Positions 1 to 5,633 of a stretch of 11,612 nucleotides of DNA are shown one piece after another; within the stretch, counting starts at the first letter, position 1; each line of letters opens with the position of its first letter. The stretch covers positions 1-11,612 of the forward strand of contig CALGUJ010000308.1 in the NCBI GenBank assembly GCA_937902055.1. The letters are read 5' to 3'. The notes below the pieces were generated by a model. It made no database searches. It saw only the letters and a program-made list of their open reading frames with translations, and was not told the origin of the DNA. The translations under genes were made by a program, and so were the position numbers. This DNA is from an uncultured Pelolinea sp. (lineage in GTDB: Bacteria; Chloroflexota; Anaerolineae; Anaerolineales; Anaerolineaceae).

Positions 1-245
1 AGGGCTGGGGCCTGGTCGAAGCGCCGCGCGGCCCGCTGTTCCACCACTACGTCATCGAAAAGGGAAAGATCGCCATGGGCGAATTTGTCATCCCGACCGT
101 GCATAACATGCTGGCCATCGAACGCGCGCTGCGCGTGGCAGCCGACCGCTACATCACCTCCGACAGCGTCAACCTGGAGCTGGAAAAAGCCGTCGGGCGC
201 GTGGTGCGCGCCTTCGACCCCTGCATCGCCTGCGCCACGCACTAA
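1..245 (+). CDS. [NiFe] hydrogenase large subunit, C-terminal fragment (5' end outside window)
   Basis: The reading frame entering at base 3 gives the last 80 residues of a [NiFe] hydrogenase catalytic subunit. Two family signatures are visible. One is an EAPRG...FHHY stretch near the start of the fragment. The other is the C-terminal L2 motif DPCIACATH, whose two cysteines bind the Ni-Fe centre. The CxxCATH form resembles group 3 (soluble, cofactor-coupled) enzymes such as HoxH or MvhA, so a role in reversible H2 oxidation coupled to NAD(P) or another soluble carrier is likely. The stop codon comes directly after the motif's histidine, so there is no C-terminal peptide for a maturation protease to remove, unlike most family members. 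The rest of the hydrogenase operon must lie to the left. No convincing terminator follows the stop. Family assignment is firm; subgroup is tentative. Confidence 0.93.
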   Translation, partial: GWGLVEAPRGPLFHHYVIEKGKIAMGEFVIPTVHNMLAIERALRVAADRYITSDSVNLELEKAVGRVVRAFDPCIACATH

Positions 246-435
246 TGCTTTATGGACTGAATTATTTTCTGATAACAACGAAGGATATCGCTTGGAAACA
301 ATACTTTGGTAAAGGCTTTCAGTAAACGTTTAGTATTGCTGATCGTAGAGGTACGGAAGGCGCTTTATCCTTATCCGCGAAAATCAAAAGATTTCATTTT
401 ATCGGTGTTGATCAGTGTTCATCCGTGGTTAAGAC
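246..435. other. Intergenic region without a gene
   Basis: This 190-base gap lies between the converging hydrogenase and yjbQ-like genes. I see no supported ORF or RNA gene. A weak AT-rich hairpin (AAATC / GATTT around 381-395, followed by CATTTT) might end the hydrogenase transcript, but it has almost no GC in the stem. The most notable content is the 10-bp tandem repeat at 401-430, listed separately. Confidence 0.6.
401..430. repeat. Three tandem 10-bp units, consensus ATCNGTGTTN
   Basis: Three head-to-tail decamers are present: ATCGGTGTTG (401-410), ATCAGTGTTC (411-420) and ATCCGTGGTT (421-430). They end five bases before the stop codon of the minus-strand yjbQ-like gene. A related decamer, ATCCGCGAAA, lies upstream at 373-382. 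The 10-bp period equals about one helical turn. Similar ATC-N-GTG strings occur in intergenic DNA of many unrelated bacteria as far as I recall, but I know of no assigned function. Confidence 0.7.
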
Positions 436-855
436 CTATTCCCCGATAATCTTCACCAGTAGGTGCTTGCGGCGCCGGCCATCGAACTCGAAATAAAAGA
501 TCTGCTCCCAGATACCGAAATCCAGTTTGCCCTTGGTGACCGCCGCCACCACCTCGCGACCCATCACGCTGCGCTTGAGGTGCGCGTCGGCGTTATCTTC
601 CCCGCTGAGATTATGCCAGTAGCTTGAGACAGGCTCGTGCGGCGCGAGCTTTTCCAGCCACCGGTCAAAATCCTGGTGCAATCCCTCTTCGTCGTCGTTG
701 ATGAAAACGCTGGCAGTGATGTTCATGGCGTTCACCAGACACAAACCTTCCTGGATGCCGCTTTCCTTCAAACAGTCATTAACCTCAGGTGTGATGTTGA
801 GCAGCCCGCGGCGCTGGTCGATCTGTATCCAAAGTTCCTTGCGGTAGCTTTTCAT
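436..855 (-). CDS. yjbQ: YjbQ/UPF0047 family protein
   Basis: This 139-residue protein is the full normal length for the UPF0047 (YjbQ) family of small trimeric proteins. Some members have weak thiamine-phosphate-synthase activity, and their true role is uncertain. Family hallmarks are the G-L-C-L-V-N segment leading into N45-I-T-A, the acidic FINDDEEG run (51-58), N88 and H92 in the ADAHLK segment, and the C-terminal block G114-I-W-E-Q-I-F followed by EFDG-RRRK. The first histidine of the usual HTTA/HITA motif is replaced by Asn45, which may alter the active site. The start is supported by an AAGGA ribosome-binding site and a TATAAT box upstream on the same strand. It is divergent from the small gene at 964 and converges on the hydrogenase gene. 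Family membership is firm; activity is unknown. Confidence 0.9.
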   Translation of the reverse strand: MKSYRKELWIQIDQRRGLLNITPEVNDCLKESGIQEGLCLVNAMNITASVFINDDEEGLHQDFDRWLEKLAPHEPVSSYWHNLSGEDNADAHLKRSVMGREVVAAVTKGKLDFGIWEQIFYFEFDGRRRKHLLVKIIGE

Positions 856-884
856 GCAGTTCCTTTTTGCGACGAATTGTATAA

Positions 885-890
885 ATTATA
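885..890 (-). promoter_or_regulatory. Candidate -10 box for the yjbQ-like gene
   Basis: Read on the minus strand this is TATAAT, about 30 bases upstream of the ATG at 855, with an AAGGA ribosome-binding site between them. No good -35 box lies at 16-18 bp. The surrounding DNA is very AT-rich, so a chance match is possible. Confidence 0.45.
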
Positions 891-928
891 TAAAAAAATT
901 GAATTTTGTAGAAATATAAAAAGTTATG

Positions 929-960
929 TGCTATAGTGAAAGTATAAAACCAATGGAGGA
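929..960 (+). promoter_or_regulatory. Extended -10 promoter and ribosome-binding site for the 964 gene
   Basis: TGC followed by TATAGT (929-937) matches the extended -10 form (TGnTATAAT), which can work without a -35 box. Transcription would start near 944, giving a leader of about 20 bases with a strong GGAGGA site at 955-960 directly before the ATG at 964. Confidence 0.5.
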
Positions 961-963
961 ATT

Positions 964-1446
964 ATGACTGAACCAAAGAAAGAATCAGGAAAAATCCTAG
1001 ACGCGTTGAAGGGTTTATTGACGGTATCCAAGACAGGCAAGCAGGAAACCGCGGCCAAACCCACCGAAATCAAAGCCACCGGCGTCTCCAAGCCGACTTT
1101 GAAAAGCACGACAAAGCCGCCAGTAAAACCTGCCGCAAAGCCCGTGATCAAACCTGCCGCAGGAGTCAGTAAACCTCCGGCGCAAAATTTGAGAGTGATC
1201 GAGGCCAAACAGGCGCTGGAGAAACAAGCCCAGGTGCTGCATTCGAAAACCCATCAGGATTTGATCAATGCCGCCTATAAAGCTGCCGAAAAATTAGGGA
1301 TTGCTCCCTGGGTGCTGCTGCGCGCAGCCGGTTGGGGTCACTTCACCGAAAATCGCGGCAAGAAGTATGACGGCCCGGCGATCGACGAGATCAAAACGCT
1401 GGATGATGCCCAAAAGAAAGCGCTTAAGGACGTGCTCGGTTTATAG
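964..1446 (+). CDS. Small hypothetical protein with Lys/Pro/Ala-rich disordered N-terminal half
   Basis: I do not recognise this 160-residue protein. Residues 1-20 could form a short helix (KILDALKGLLTV). Residues 21-75 are low-complexity and dominated by Lys, Pro, Ala, Thr and Ser, with degenerate KPP/KPA units at 50-72, much like tails of histone-H1-like or linker proteins. Residues 76-160 look folded and helical: an Ala/Gln/Lys-rich helix (78-110), a conserved-looking core with APWVLLRAAGWGHF (114-127), then a second amphipathic helix. There is no signal peptide or membrane segment, so it is probably cytoplasmic. The positively charged tail would suit contact with nucleic acid or an acidic partner, but that is only inference. 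GGAGGA before the ATG fixes the start. It is transcribed alone and ends at a strong terminator. Confidence 0.8.
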   Translation: MTEPKKESGKILDALKGLLTVSKTGKQETAAKPTEIKATGVSKPTLKSTTKPPVKPAAKPVIKPAAGVSKPPAQNLRVIEAKQALEKQAQVLHSKTHQDLINAAYKAAEKLGIAPWVLLRAAGWGHFTENRGKKYDGPAIDEIKTLDDAQKKALKDVLGL

Positions 1447-1476
1447 ACTACGTTTCTTTGGGAGTATATAAAATCT

Positions 1477-1512
1477 AAAAGAAGGGAATTTAATAATTCC
1501 CTTCTTTTTTTA
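1477..1512. terminator. Bidirectional rho-independent terminator
   Basis: A perfect 10-bp stem, GAAGGGAATT (1481-1490) and AATTCCCTTC (1495-1504), closes on a TAAT loop and is flanked by AAAA on the left and TTTTTT on the right. It can therefore end transcripts from both sides. It lies between the converging 964 gene and the TetR gene and slightly overlaps the TetR stop codon (1510-1512). Confidence 0.9.
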
Positions 1513-2121
1513 TAGGATTAAGGGAACCAGTGAAAATTGGTTGAGCGTGAAGAGCAAAACCTCATCCAGCGGGTGAAGATCGAGCACGGTATGCGAGATC
1601 TGTCTCTCCAACGCCAGCGAAACCAGCCCGTGCACCTGCCCCCATATTGCGGTTGCCAACAGTTCCGTAGGAGCAGGGTGCAGGATTCCTTTTTCCTGGC
1701 AGGCGCCCACCACTTTCACCAGCAACTGGAAAGTGGCTTGCGAGATTTCGACAAAATCCACGTAATCTTTTTCCTGTTCCAGGACGCCGGAAAACATAAT
1801 CTTGAAAATATCCCGTTCATTCAACGCGAAACGCATATAGGCCAAGCCGCAGGCGACCAATTGGCGGCCGGGTTCGGAGCTATGTTCATTGAGCGTGGTG
1901 TCAAGCTGGCTGTATAAATGGCGGAAGCCTTCGGTGGAAATGGCGGCGATCAGGGCTTGCTTGTCTGAGAAATGCGCGTAAGGGGCCGAATGGCTCACGC
2001 CCGCACGCCGCGCCACGCTGCGCAGGCTCAATGAAGCGATCCCTTCGTGCGCCAGAATTTCAACGCCGGCGGCGATCAGCGCGTTTTTCAGGTCGCCGTG
2101 ATGATAATTACTTTCAGCCAT
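1510..2121 (-). CDS. TetR/AcrR-family transcriptional regulator (WHG-type C-terminal domain)
   Basis: This 203-residue protein has the usual TetR length and layout. The N-terminal DNA-binding domain covers about residues 10-55, with the helix-turn-helix near 31-51 (SLRSVARRAGVSHSAPYAHF). The SNYHHGDLKNAL opening and the C-terminal I-W160-G-Q-V-H-G165 segment match the subgroup carrying a WHG-type ligand-binding domain. It should bind the operators at 2141-2189 as dimers and release them when a small molecule binds the C-terminal domain. It is divergent from the aldolase-transporter-kinase operon, which is its most likely target, and it probably represses itself too. No ribosome-binding site precedes the ATG. 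The predicted transcription start falls at or beside the start codon, so the mRNA may be leaderless. The inducer cannot be read from sequence. Confidence 0.93.
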   Translation of the reverse strand: MAESNYHHGDLKNALIAAGVEILAHEGIASLSLRSVARRAGVSHSAPYAHFSDKQALIAAISTEGFRHLYSQLDTTLNEHSSEPGRQLVACGLAYMRFALNERDIFKIMFSGVLEQEKDYVDFVEISQATFQLLVKVVGACQEKGILHPAPTELLATAIWGQVHGLVSLALERQISHTVLDLHPLDEVLLFTLNQFSLVPLIL

Positions 2122-2127
2122 GAGTAG

Positions 2128-2156
2128 ATGTTACCGGTAAAACTTGACAGCGTCAA
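2128..2156 (-). promoter_or_regulatory. Promoter of the TetR gene
   Basis: On the minus strand TTGACG (2156-2151), a 17-bp spacer and TAACAT (2133-2128) form a fair sigma-70 promoter. The -35 box lies in the right arm of operator 1. The expected start is about 2121, which is the A of the ATG. Confidence 0.6.
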
Positions 2157-2159
2157 GTT
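2141..2159. promoter_or_regulatory. Operator 1: 19-bp palindrome, probable TetR-family binding site
   Basis: AACTTGAC-AGC-GTCAAGTT has perfect 8-bp arms around a 3-bp centre, a typical TetR-type dimer site. The left arm contains the operon's -35 box (TTGACA) and the right arm contains the -35 box of the divergent regulator gene, so one bound dimer would shut both promoters. Confidence 0.82.
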
Positions 2160-2172
2160 AGCTCGCTATAAT
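2144..2172 (+). promoter_or_regulatory. Consensus sigma-70 promoter of the aldolase-to-kinase operon
   Basis: TTGACA (2144-2149), a 17-bp spacer and TATAAT (2167-2172) match the consensus perfectly. Transcription should start near 2179, inside operator 2, leaving a leader of about 26 bases with a GAGGTGA ribosome-binding site at 2195-2201. Such a strong promoter implies that expression is set mainly by repression. Confidence 0.85.
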
Positions 2173-2189
2173 CTAGACAGTGTCAAGAT
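2171..2189. promoter_or_regulatory. Operator 2: near-perfect 19-bp palindrome
   Basis: ATCTAGAC-AGT-GTCAAGAT matches operator 1 in layout with a single arm mismatch, and it shares the core GACAGYGTCAAG. Its centre (2180) is 30 bp from that of operator 1 (2150), about three helical turns, so two dimers would sit on the same DNA face. It overlaps the end of the -10 box and the expected transcription start. Confidence 0.75.
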
Positions 2190-2204
2190 TAATCGAGGTG
2201 ATGC

Positions 2205-2891
2205 ATGGAAGATTACCAGGCTTTGAGAGAAGAAATTGTCTCATCTGCGCAGGAATTGACGCGAAAAGGTTTTTTAATGGCAACCGGGGGAAATATTTCC
2301 GTGCGTGCGACCGATAATAACGGCTTTGCCATAACACCCTCGAATTATGATTACATGAAAATGGAACCCGCGGATGTGTGCGTGCTGGATATGGATTTAA
2401 ACACTCTCGCGGGAGAGCGCAAGCCATCCGTCGAAGCGGGCATGCACTGCGCCATTTACCTGGCCCGGCCCGACGTGAACGCCATTGTGCACACCCATCA
2501 GGTGTATGCCAGCGCCCTGACCTTGATCAAGGCGCCTATCCCGGCTTTGTTCGATGAGCAGGTGCGTTTTCTGGGACGCAGCGTCGAAATCATCCCCTAC
2601 GCTCCCTCCGGTACGGGATTTCTCAGCTCGACCGTTGCCAAGCACGTACGCGGGCATAACAACGCCTTTTTGATGCAAAACCATGGCGCGCTGGTTTTTG
2701 GACACGATATGGCGCGCGCCATCCATAACGTTGAAATCCTGGAAAAGAGTTCCCTGGCTTACCTGATCTCGCTATGCAGCGAGAAAAAGATCACCCGCAT
2801 TCCCGCTGCCATCCGCGAGATAGCCTTCAGCAAGCTTAAGAAAGACCAGCAGCGGGTCATTAAAGGAGAGCCGCACGTATCCGGCGAATAA
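2205..2891 (+). CDS. Class II aldolase family protein (L-fuculose-phosphate aldolase-like)
   Basis: At 228 residues this is a standard class II (zinc) aldolase/adducin-family enzyme related to FucA, RhaD and the AraD epimerases. It would act on a phosphorylated sugar in the cytoplasm, most often splitting it into dihydroxyacetone phosphate and an aldehyde. The signature residues are intact: a phosphate-binding loop TGGNIS (27-32) with ITPS (43-46), the acid/base Glu77 in SVEAGMH, zinc ligands His96 and His98 (IVHTHQ), and His160 in the QNHGALVFG segment. A GAGGTGA site just upstream supports the ATG at 2205. It is the first gene of the operon, followed after 21 bp by the aminotransferase. Substrate is unknown; 4-epimerase or decarboxylase activity is possible in this family. 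Confidence 0.9.
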   Translation: MEDYQALREEIVSSAQELTRKGFLMATGGNISVRATDNNGFAITPSNYDYMKMEPADVCVLDMDLNTLAGERKPSVEAGMHCAIYLARPDVNAIVHTHQVYASALTLIKAPIPALFDEQVRFLGRSVEIIPYAPSGTGFLSSTVAKHVRGHNNAFLMQNHGALVFGHDMARAIHNVEILEKSSLAYLISLCSEKKITRIPAAIREIAFSKLKKDQQRVIKGEPHVSGE

Positions 2892-2912
2892 AGCACCTGA
2901 AAGGATTTGAGA

Positions 2913-4370
2913 ATGGACGAACATCAAAAATATGCCATCAGTGAATATCCTGATGTGGAGGATGTGTACCGGCGCCTGAATGCCCTGATCAGCCAGCCCA
3001 TGCGCAAGATCACGCCCGAAAGCATGCAAGCCAACCTGGCTTATTTCGATCAGAAGTGCAGCCGTTCGAAAGCGTTAACTGACGAAGCCAGGCGGTATAT
3101 TCCGGGCGGCGTTCAGCATAACCTGGCTTTCAATTATCCATTCCCGATCGCGATCGAAAAAGCCGAAGGCGCGTATCTTTGGGACGTGGACGGCAACCGG
3201 TATATCGACTTTCTGCAGGCCGGCGGGCCTACCATGCTGGGCAGCAATTATGCTCCGCTGCGCGAAAAGATCTTCGAACTTTTATCCTCCTGCGGTCCGG
3301 TGACAGGACTTTTCCATGAATACGAACTGAAACTGGCAAAGTTAATCGCCGGTTACATGCCCTCGGTGGAAATGTTCCGCATGCTCGGTTCAGGCACGGA
3401 AAGTGTGATGGCCGCCGTGCGCGCTGCGCGCACGTTCACGCGTAAAAAATTTGTGATTAAAGTCGGCGGCGCTTATCATGGTTGGAGCGATTCGATGGTC
3501 TACGCGCTGCACGTGCCCGGCACCCGCCGGCTGGAATCCAAGGGTATTCCGCGCGGAGCTACCGCTTCAACGCAGGAGTTCTTCCCCAATTCGCTGGCCG
3601 ACCTGCGGCGTCACCTGATCTTCAACCGTTTGCGCGGCGGAACGGCGGCGGTCATCCTGGAACCGCTTGGGCCGGAATCCGGCACGCGCCCGGTTCCTTT
3701 CGATTTCAACCGGCAGGTGCGCCAGCTTTGCGATGAGTTCGGTGCCTTGCTGATTTTCGACGAAGTCGTCACCGGTTTTCGCGTGGGTCTGGGCGGCGCC
3801 CAGGGTTATTTCGGCGTCAAGCCTGACCTGACGGTGTTCGGCAAATGCGTGACCGGCGGCTACCCCATGGCCGGCGGCGTGGGCGGGCGGGCAGACGTGA
3901 TTAGCACCTTTGCGGCCGGTCTCGGCGGTACCGGAGAACGCGCCTATATTGGCGGAACCCTTTCCGCCAACCCACTTTCCTGCGCGGCTGGTTACTATGC
4001 CCTGCAGGAAATGGAACGTACCAACGCCCCCGTCATAGCCGGCCGGGCTGGGGACAGGTTGACCAAAGGACTGCAAGCCATCATTGAAAAACATGCGTTG
4101 CCTTTTGTGGTGTTCAACCAGGGATCGATTGTTCACCTGGAAACGTCCGGCGTGATGCTGCTCGATTTGCGCAACCCGCTGCGTTTGTTGAAAGAACTCA
4201 AACCCCGCAAGCACATGATGGAAGAGATGGGCGCGGCATATATGGCGCACGGCCTGATCACCCTGGCCGGTTCGCGCATGTATACCTCCATGGCAGATAA
4301 CGACAAGATCATCGATGACGCGTTGGAGCGTTTTGAAACGGTACTTTCTTCCACCGCGCGGGTTATATAA
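2913..4370 (+). CDS. Class III PLP-dependent aminotransferase, glutamate-1-semialdehyde aminomutase-like
   Basis: This 485-residue fold-type I, class III aminotransferase is closest in motif style to glutamate-1-semialdehyde 2,1-aminomutase (HemL). Visible motifs are GSGTES (159-164, cofactor phosphate), Y188-H-G-W (ring stacking region), D283 in the LLIFDEVVTGFR strand (binds the pyridine nitrogen), and the Schiff-base lysine K311 in FGKCVTGGYP. An N-terminal extension of roughly 45 residues makes it longer than HemL (about 430). Its place between a sugar aldolase and a transporter, rather than among haem genes, suggests a catabolic transaminase or amino-shifting enzyme for an amino-sugar or amino-alcohol. 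The ATG at 2913 has AAGGA (2901-2905) at 7-bp spacing. An in-frame TTG at 2907 is only 1 base from that site and is unlikely. Confidence 0.88.
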   Translation: MDEHQKYAISEYPDVEDVYRRLNALISQPMRKITPESMQANLAYFDQKCSRSKALTDEARRYIPGGVQHNLAFNYPFPIAIEKAEGAYLWDVDGNRYIDFLQAGGPTMLGSNYAPLREKIFELLSSCGPVTGLFHEYELKLAKLIAGYMPSVEMFRMLGSGTESVMAAVRAARTFTRKKFVIKVGGAYHGWSDSMVYALHVPGTRRLESKGIPRGATASTQEFFPNSLADLRRHLIFNRLRGGTAAVILEPLGPESGTRPVPFDFNRQVRQLCDEFGALLIFDEVVTGFRVGLGGAQGYFGVKPDLTVFGKCVTGGYPMAGGVGGRADVISTFAAGLGGTGERAYIGGTLSANPLSCAAGYYALQEMERTNAPVIAGRAGDRLTKGLQAIIEKHALPFVVFNQGSIVHLETSGVMLLDLRNPLRLLKELKPRKHMMEEMGAAYMAHGLITLAGSRMYTSMADNDKIIDDALERFETVLSSTARVI

Positions 4371-4410
4371 TCGATTATGGTGCATACGATCAAAAATAAG
4401 GAGGATTTCC

Positions 4411-5622
4411 ATGAGTGAAAAGATAAAACTTTACGGCTACCGTTGGGTGGTATTGGGAGTGTTCATGTTGATCAACATCACCATTCAAATGCTGTGGATC
4501 AGCTTCGCGCCGGTCACCAGCCTGGCAACTGAGTTTTATGGTGTGACTGACCTCAAGATCGGTTTGCTCTCCATGACGTTTATGATCGCTTATATTCCGC
4601 TTTCGCTGCCCATCTCCTGGATGATCGATACCTGGGGCTTTCGCAAGTCCGTCAGCCTCGGCGCGATCCTGATGGGCGTGTTCGGGATTTTGCGTGGATT
4701 AGCCGGCAGCAATTACGGGCTGGTGCTGGGCAGCACCATCGGCATTGCGGTCGCGCAGCCTTTTCTGTTGAACTCCTGGACAACTGTTCCGGCCAAGTGG
4801 TTTTCGATTGAAGAACGCGCCACGGCAGTGGGCATGGTAACGCTTTCCAGCCTGGTCGGCACCGGCATCGGCATGGTTGTGCCGCCGATCCTGGTGGAAG
4901 GCGGGATGCCCATCCCCCAGGTGCAATTGTGGTTTGGCATTATCGCGGCGGCAACTTCGGTGCTCTTCATTGCCCTGGCGCGTGAAACACCTCCCACGCC
5001 ACCCTGCGAAGCCGGCAAAGAAGAACGGGCTTTAATGTTGGACGGCTTAAAGCACGCCCTGACGGTTAAATCCTTCTGGTATTATCTGTTCATCATGTTT
5101 GTCGGATTGGGCATCTATAACGGCGTGACCACCTGGGTGGAAAAGATCATCCAGCCGCGCGGATTCACCCCCACCGATGCAGGTGTTTTGGGTGCGTTGA
5201 TGCTGGTGGGCGGCGTGATCGGCGCGGTGGCTATCCCGCCTTTTTCGGATAAAAGCCGCAAGCGCAAACCTTACATGTTAATTGGCATCCTTCTGGCGAT
5301 CCCGGGGATCATTGGACTGATCTATGCCCGCGCTCCCTGGTTGTTGTTCGCTTCGGCTTTTGAAATGGGATTTTTCCTGGTGAGCGTCAACCCCATCGGA
5401 ATGCAATATTCCGCCGAGATCACCTACCCGACTCCTGAAGGCACATCCAACGGACTGATCCAGCTTTTCGGACAAGTTTCGGTGGTATTTGTTTACATCA
5501 TGGAGGCCATGCGCACTTCCGATGGTTCTTTTGCGCCGTCGCTGCTGCTGGCAATCGCTTTGCTACTGGTGGGTGCTTTCCTGGTCACGCGTATGCAGGA
5601 ATCTCCCCATCACGGAAAATGA
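4411..5622 (+). CDS. MFS transporter, FLVCR/DIRC2-like
   Basis: This 403-residue integral membrane protein has the hydrophobic pattern of a 12-helix major facilitator. The motif-A loop after helix 2 is present (D73-T-W-G-F-R-K), and a counterpart in the second half lies around D280 (SDKSRKRKP). Helix 5 contains a Gly-rich GTGIGMVVPPI run, and helix 10-11 contains EITYPTPEGTSNG (about 335-348). That last motif and the overall pattern resemble the FLVCR/DIRC2 branch of the MFS, whose animal members move choline, ethanolamine or haem. It probably imports the substrate of the surrounding catabolic genes. The ATG at 4411 is preceded by a perfect AAGGAGG at 6-bp spacing, so longer in-frame starts back to 4315 are rejected. 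The stop overlaps an ATG of the next frame (ATGA at 5619-5622). Direction of transport and substrate are unknown. Confidence 0.88.
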   Translation: MSEKIKLYGYRWVVLGVFMLINITIQMLWISFAPVTSLATEFYGVTDLKIGLLSMTFMIAYIPLSLPISWMIDTWGFRKSVSLGAILMGVFGILRGLAGSNYGLVLGSTIGIAVAQPFLLNSWTTVPAKWFSIEERATAVGMVTLSSLVGTGIGMVVPPILVEGGMPIPQVQLWFGIIAAATSVLFIALARETPPTPPCEAGKEERALMLDGLKHALTVKSFWYYLFIMFVGLGIYNGVTTWVEKIIQPRGFTPTDAGVLGALMLVGGVIGAVAIPPFSDKSRKRKPYMLIGILLAIPGIIGLIYARAPWLLFASAFEMGFFLVSVNPIGMQYSAEITYPTPEGTSNGLIQLFGQVSVVFVYIMEAMRTSDGSFAPSLLLAIALLLVGAFLVTRMQESPHHGK

Positions 5623-5633
5623 CAAGAGGCGTT

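Noticed and set aside
162..172. GACAGCGTCAA inside the hydrogenase gene matches the core of the TetR operators.
   Set aside because: It is a half-conserved site without the left arm, lies in coding sequence far from any promoter, and an 11-base match is explained by codon content. It is most likely chance.
637..936. Plus-strand reading frame of 99 codons across the yjbQ-like gene and its promoter region.
   Set aside because: It is antisense to a well-matched UPF0047 gene and has no supporting start signal. Its tail runs through AT-rich promoter DNA.
2907..2912. TTG at 2907 as the start of the aminotransferase.
   Set aside because: It lies only 1 base after the AAGGA site, whereas the ATG at 2913 has normal 7-base spacing.
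4315..4410. A 32-residue N-terminal extension of the MFS transporter starting at 4315.
   Set aside because: It overlaps the end of the aminotransferase gene, is not membrane-like, and the ATG at 4411 has a perfect AAGGAGG site at the right distance.
3567..4412. Long minus-strand reading frame of 281 codons opposite the aminotransferase.
   Set aside because: It is a shadow of a GC-rich coding strand, reads as His/Gly/Arg-rich low-information protein, and is antisense to a gene with intact catalytic motifs.
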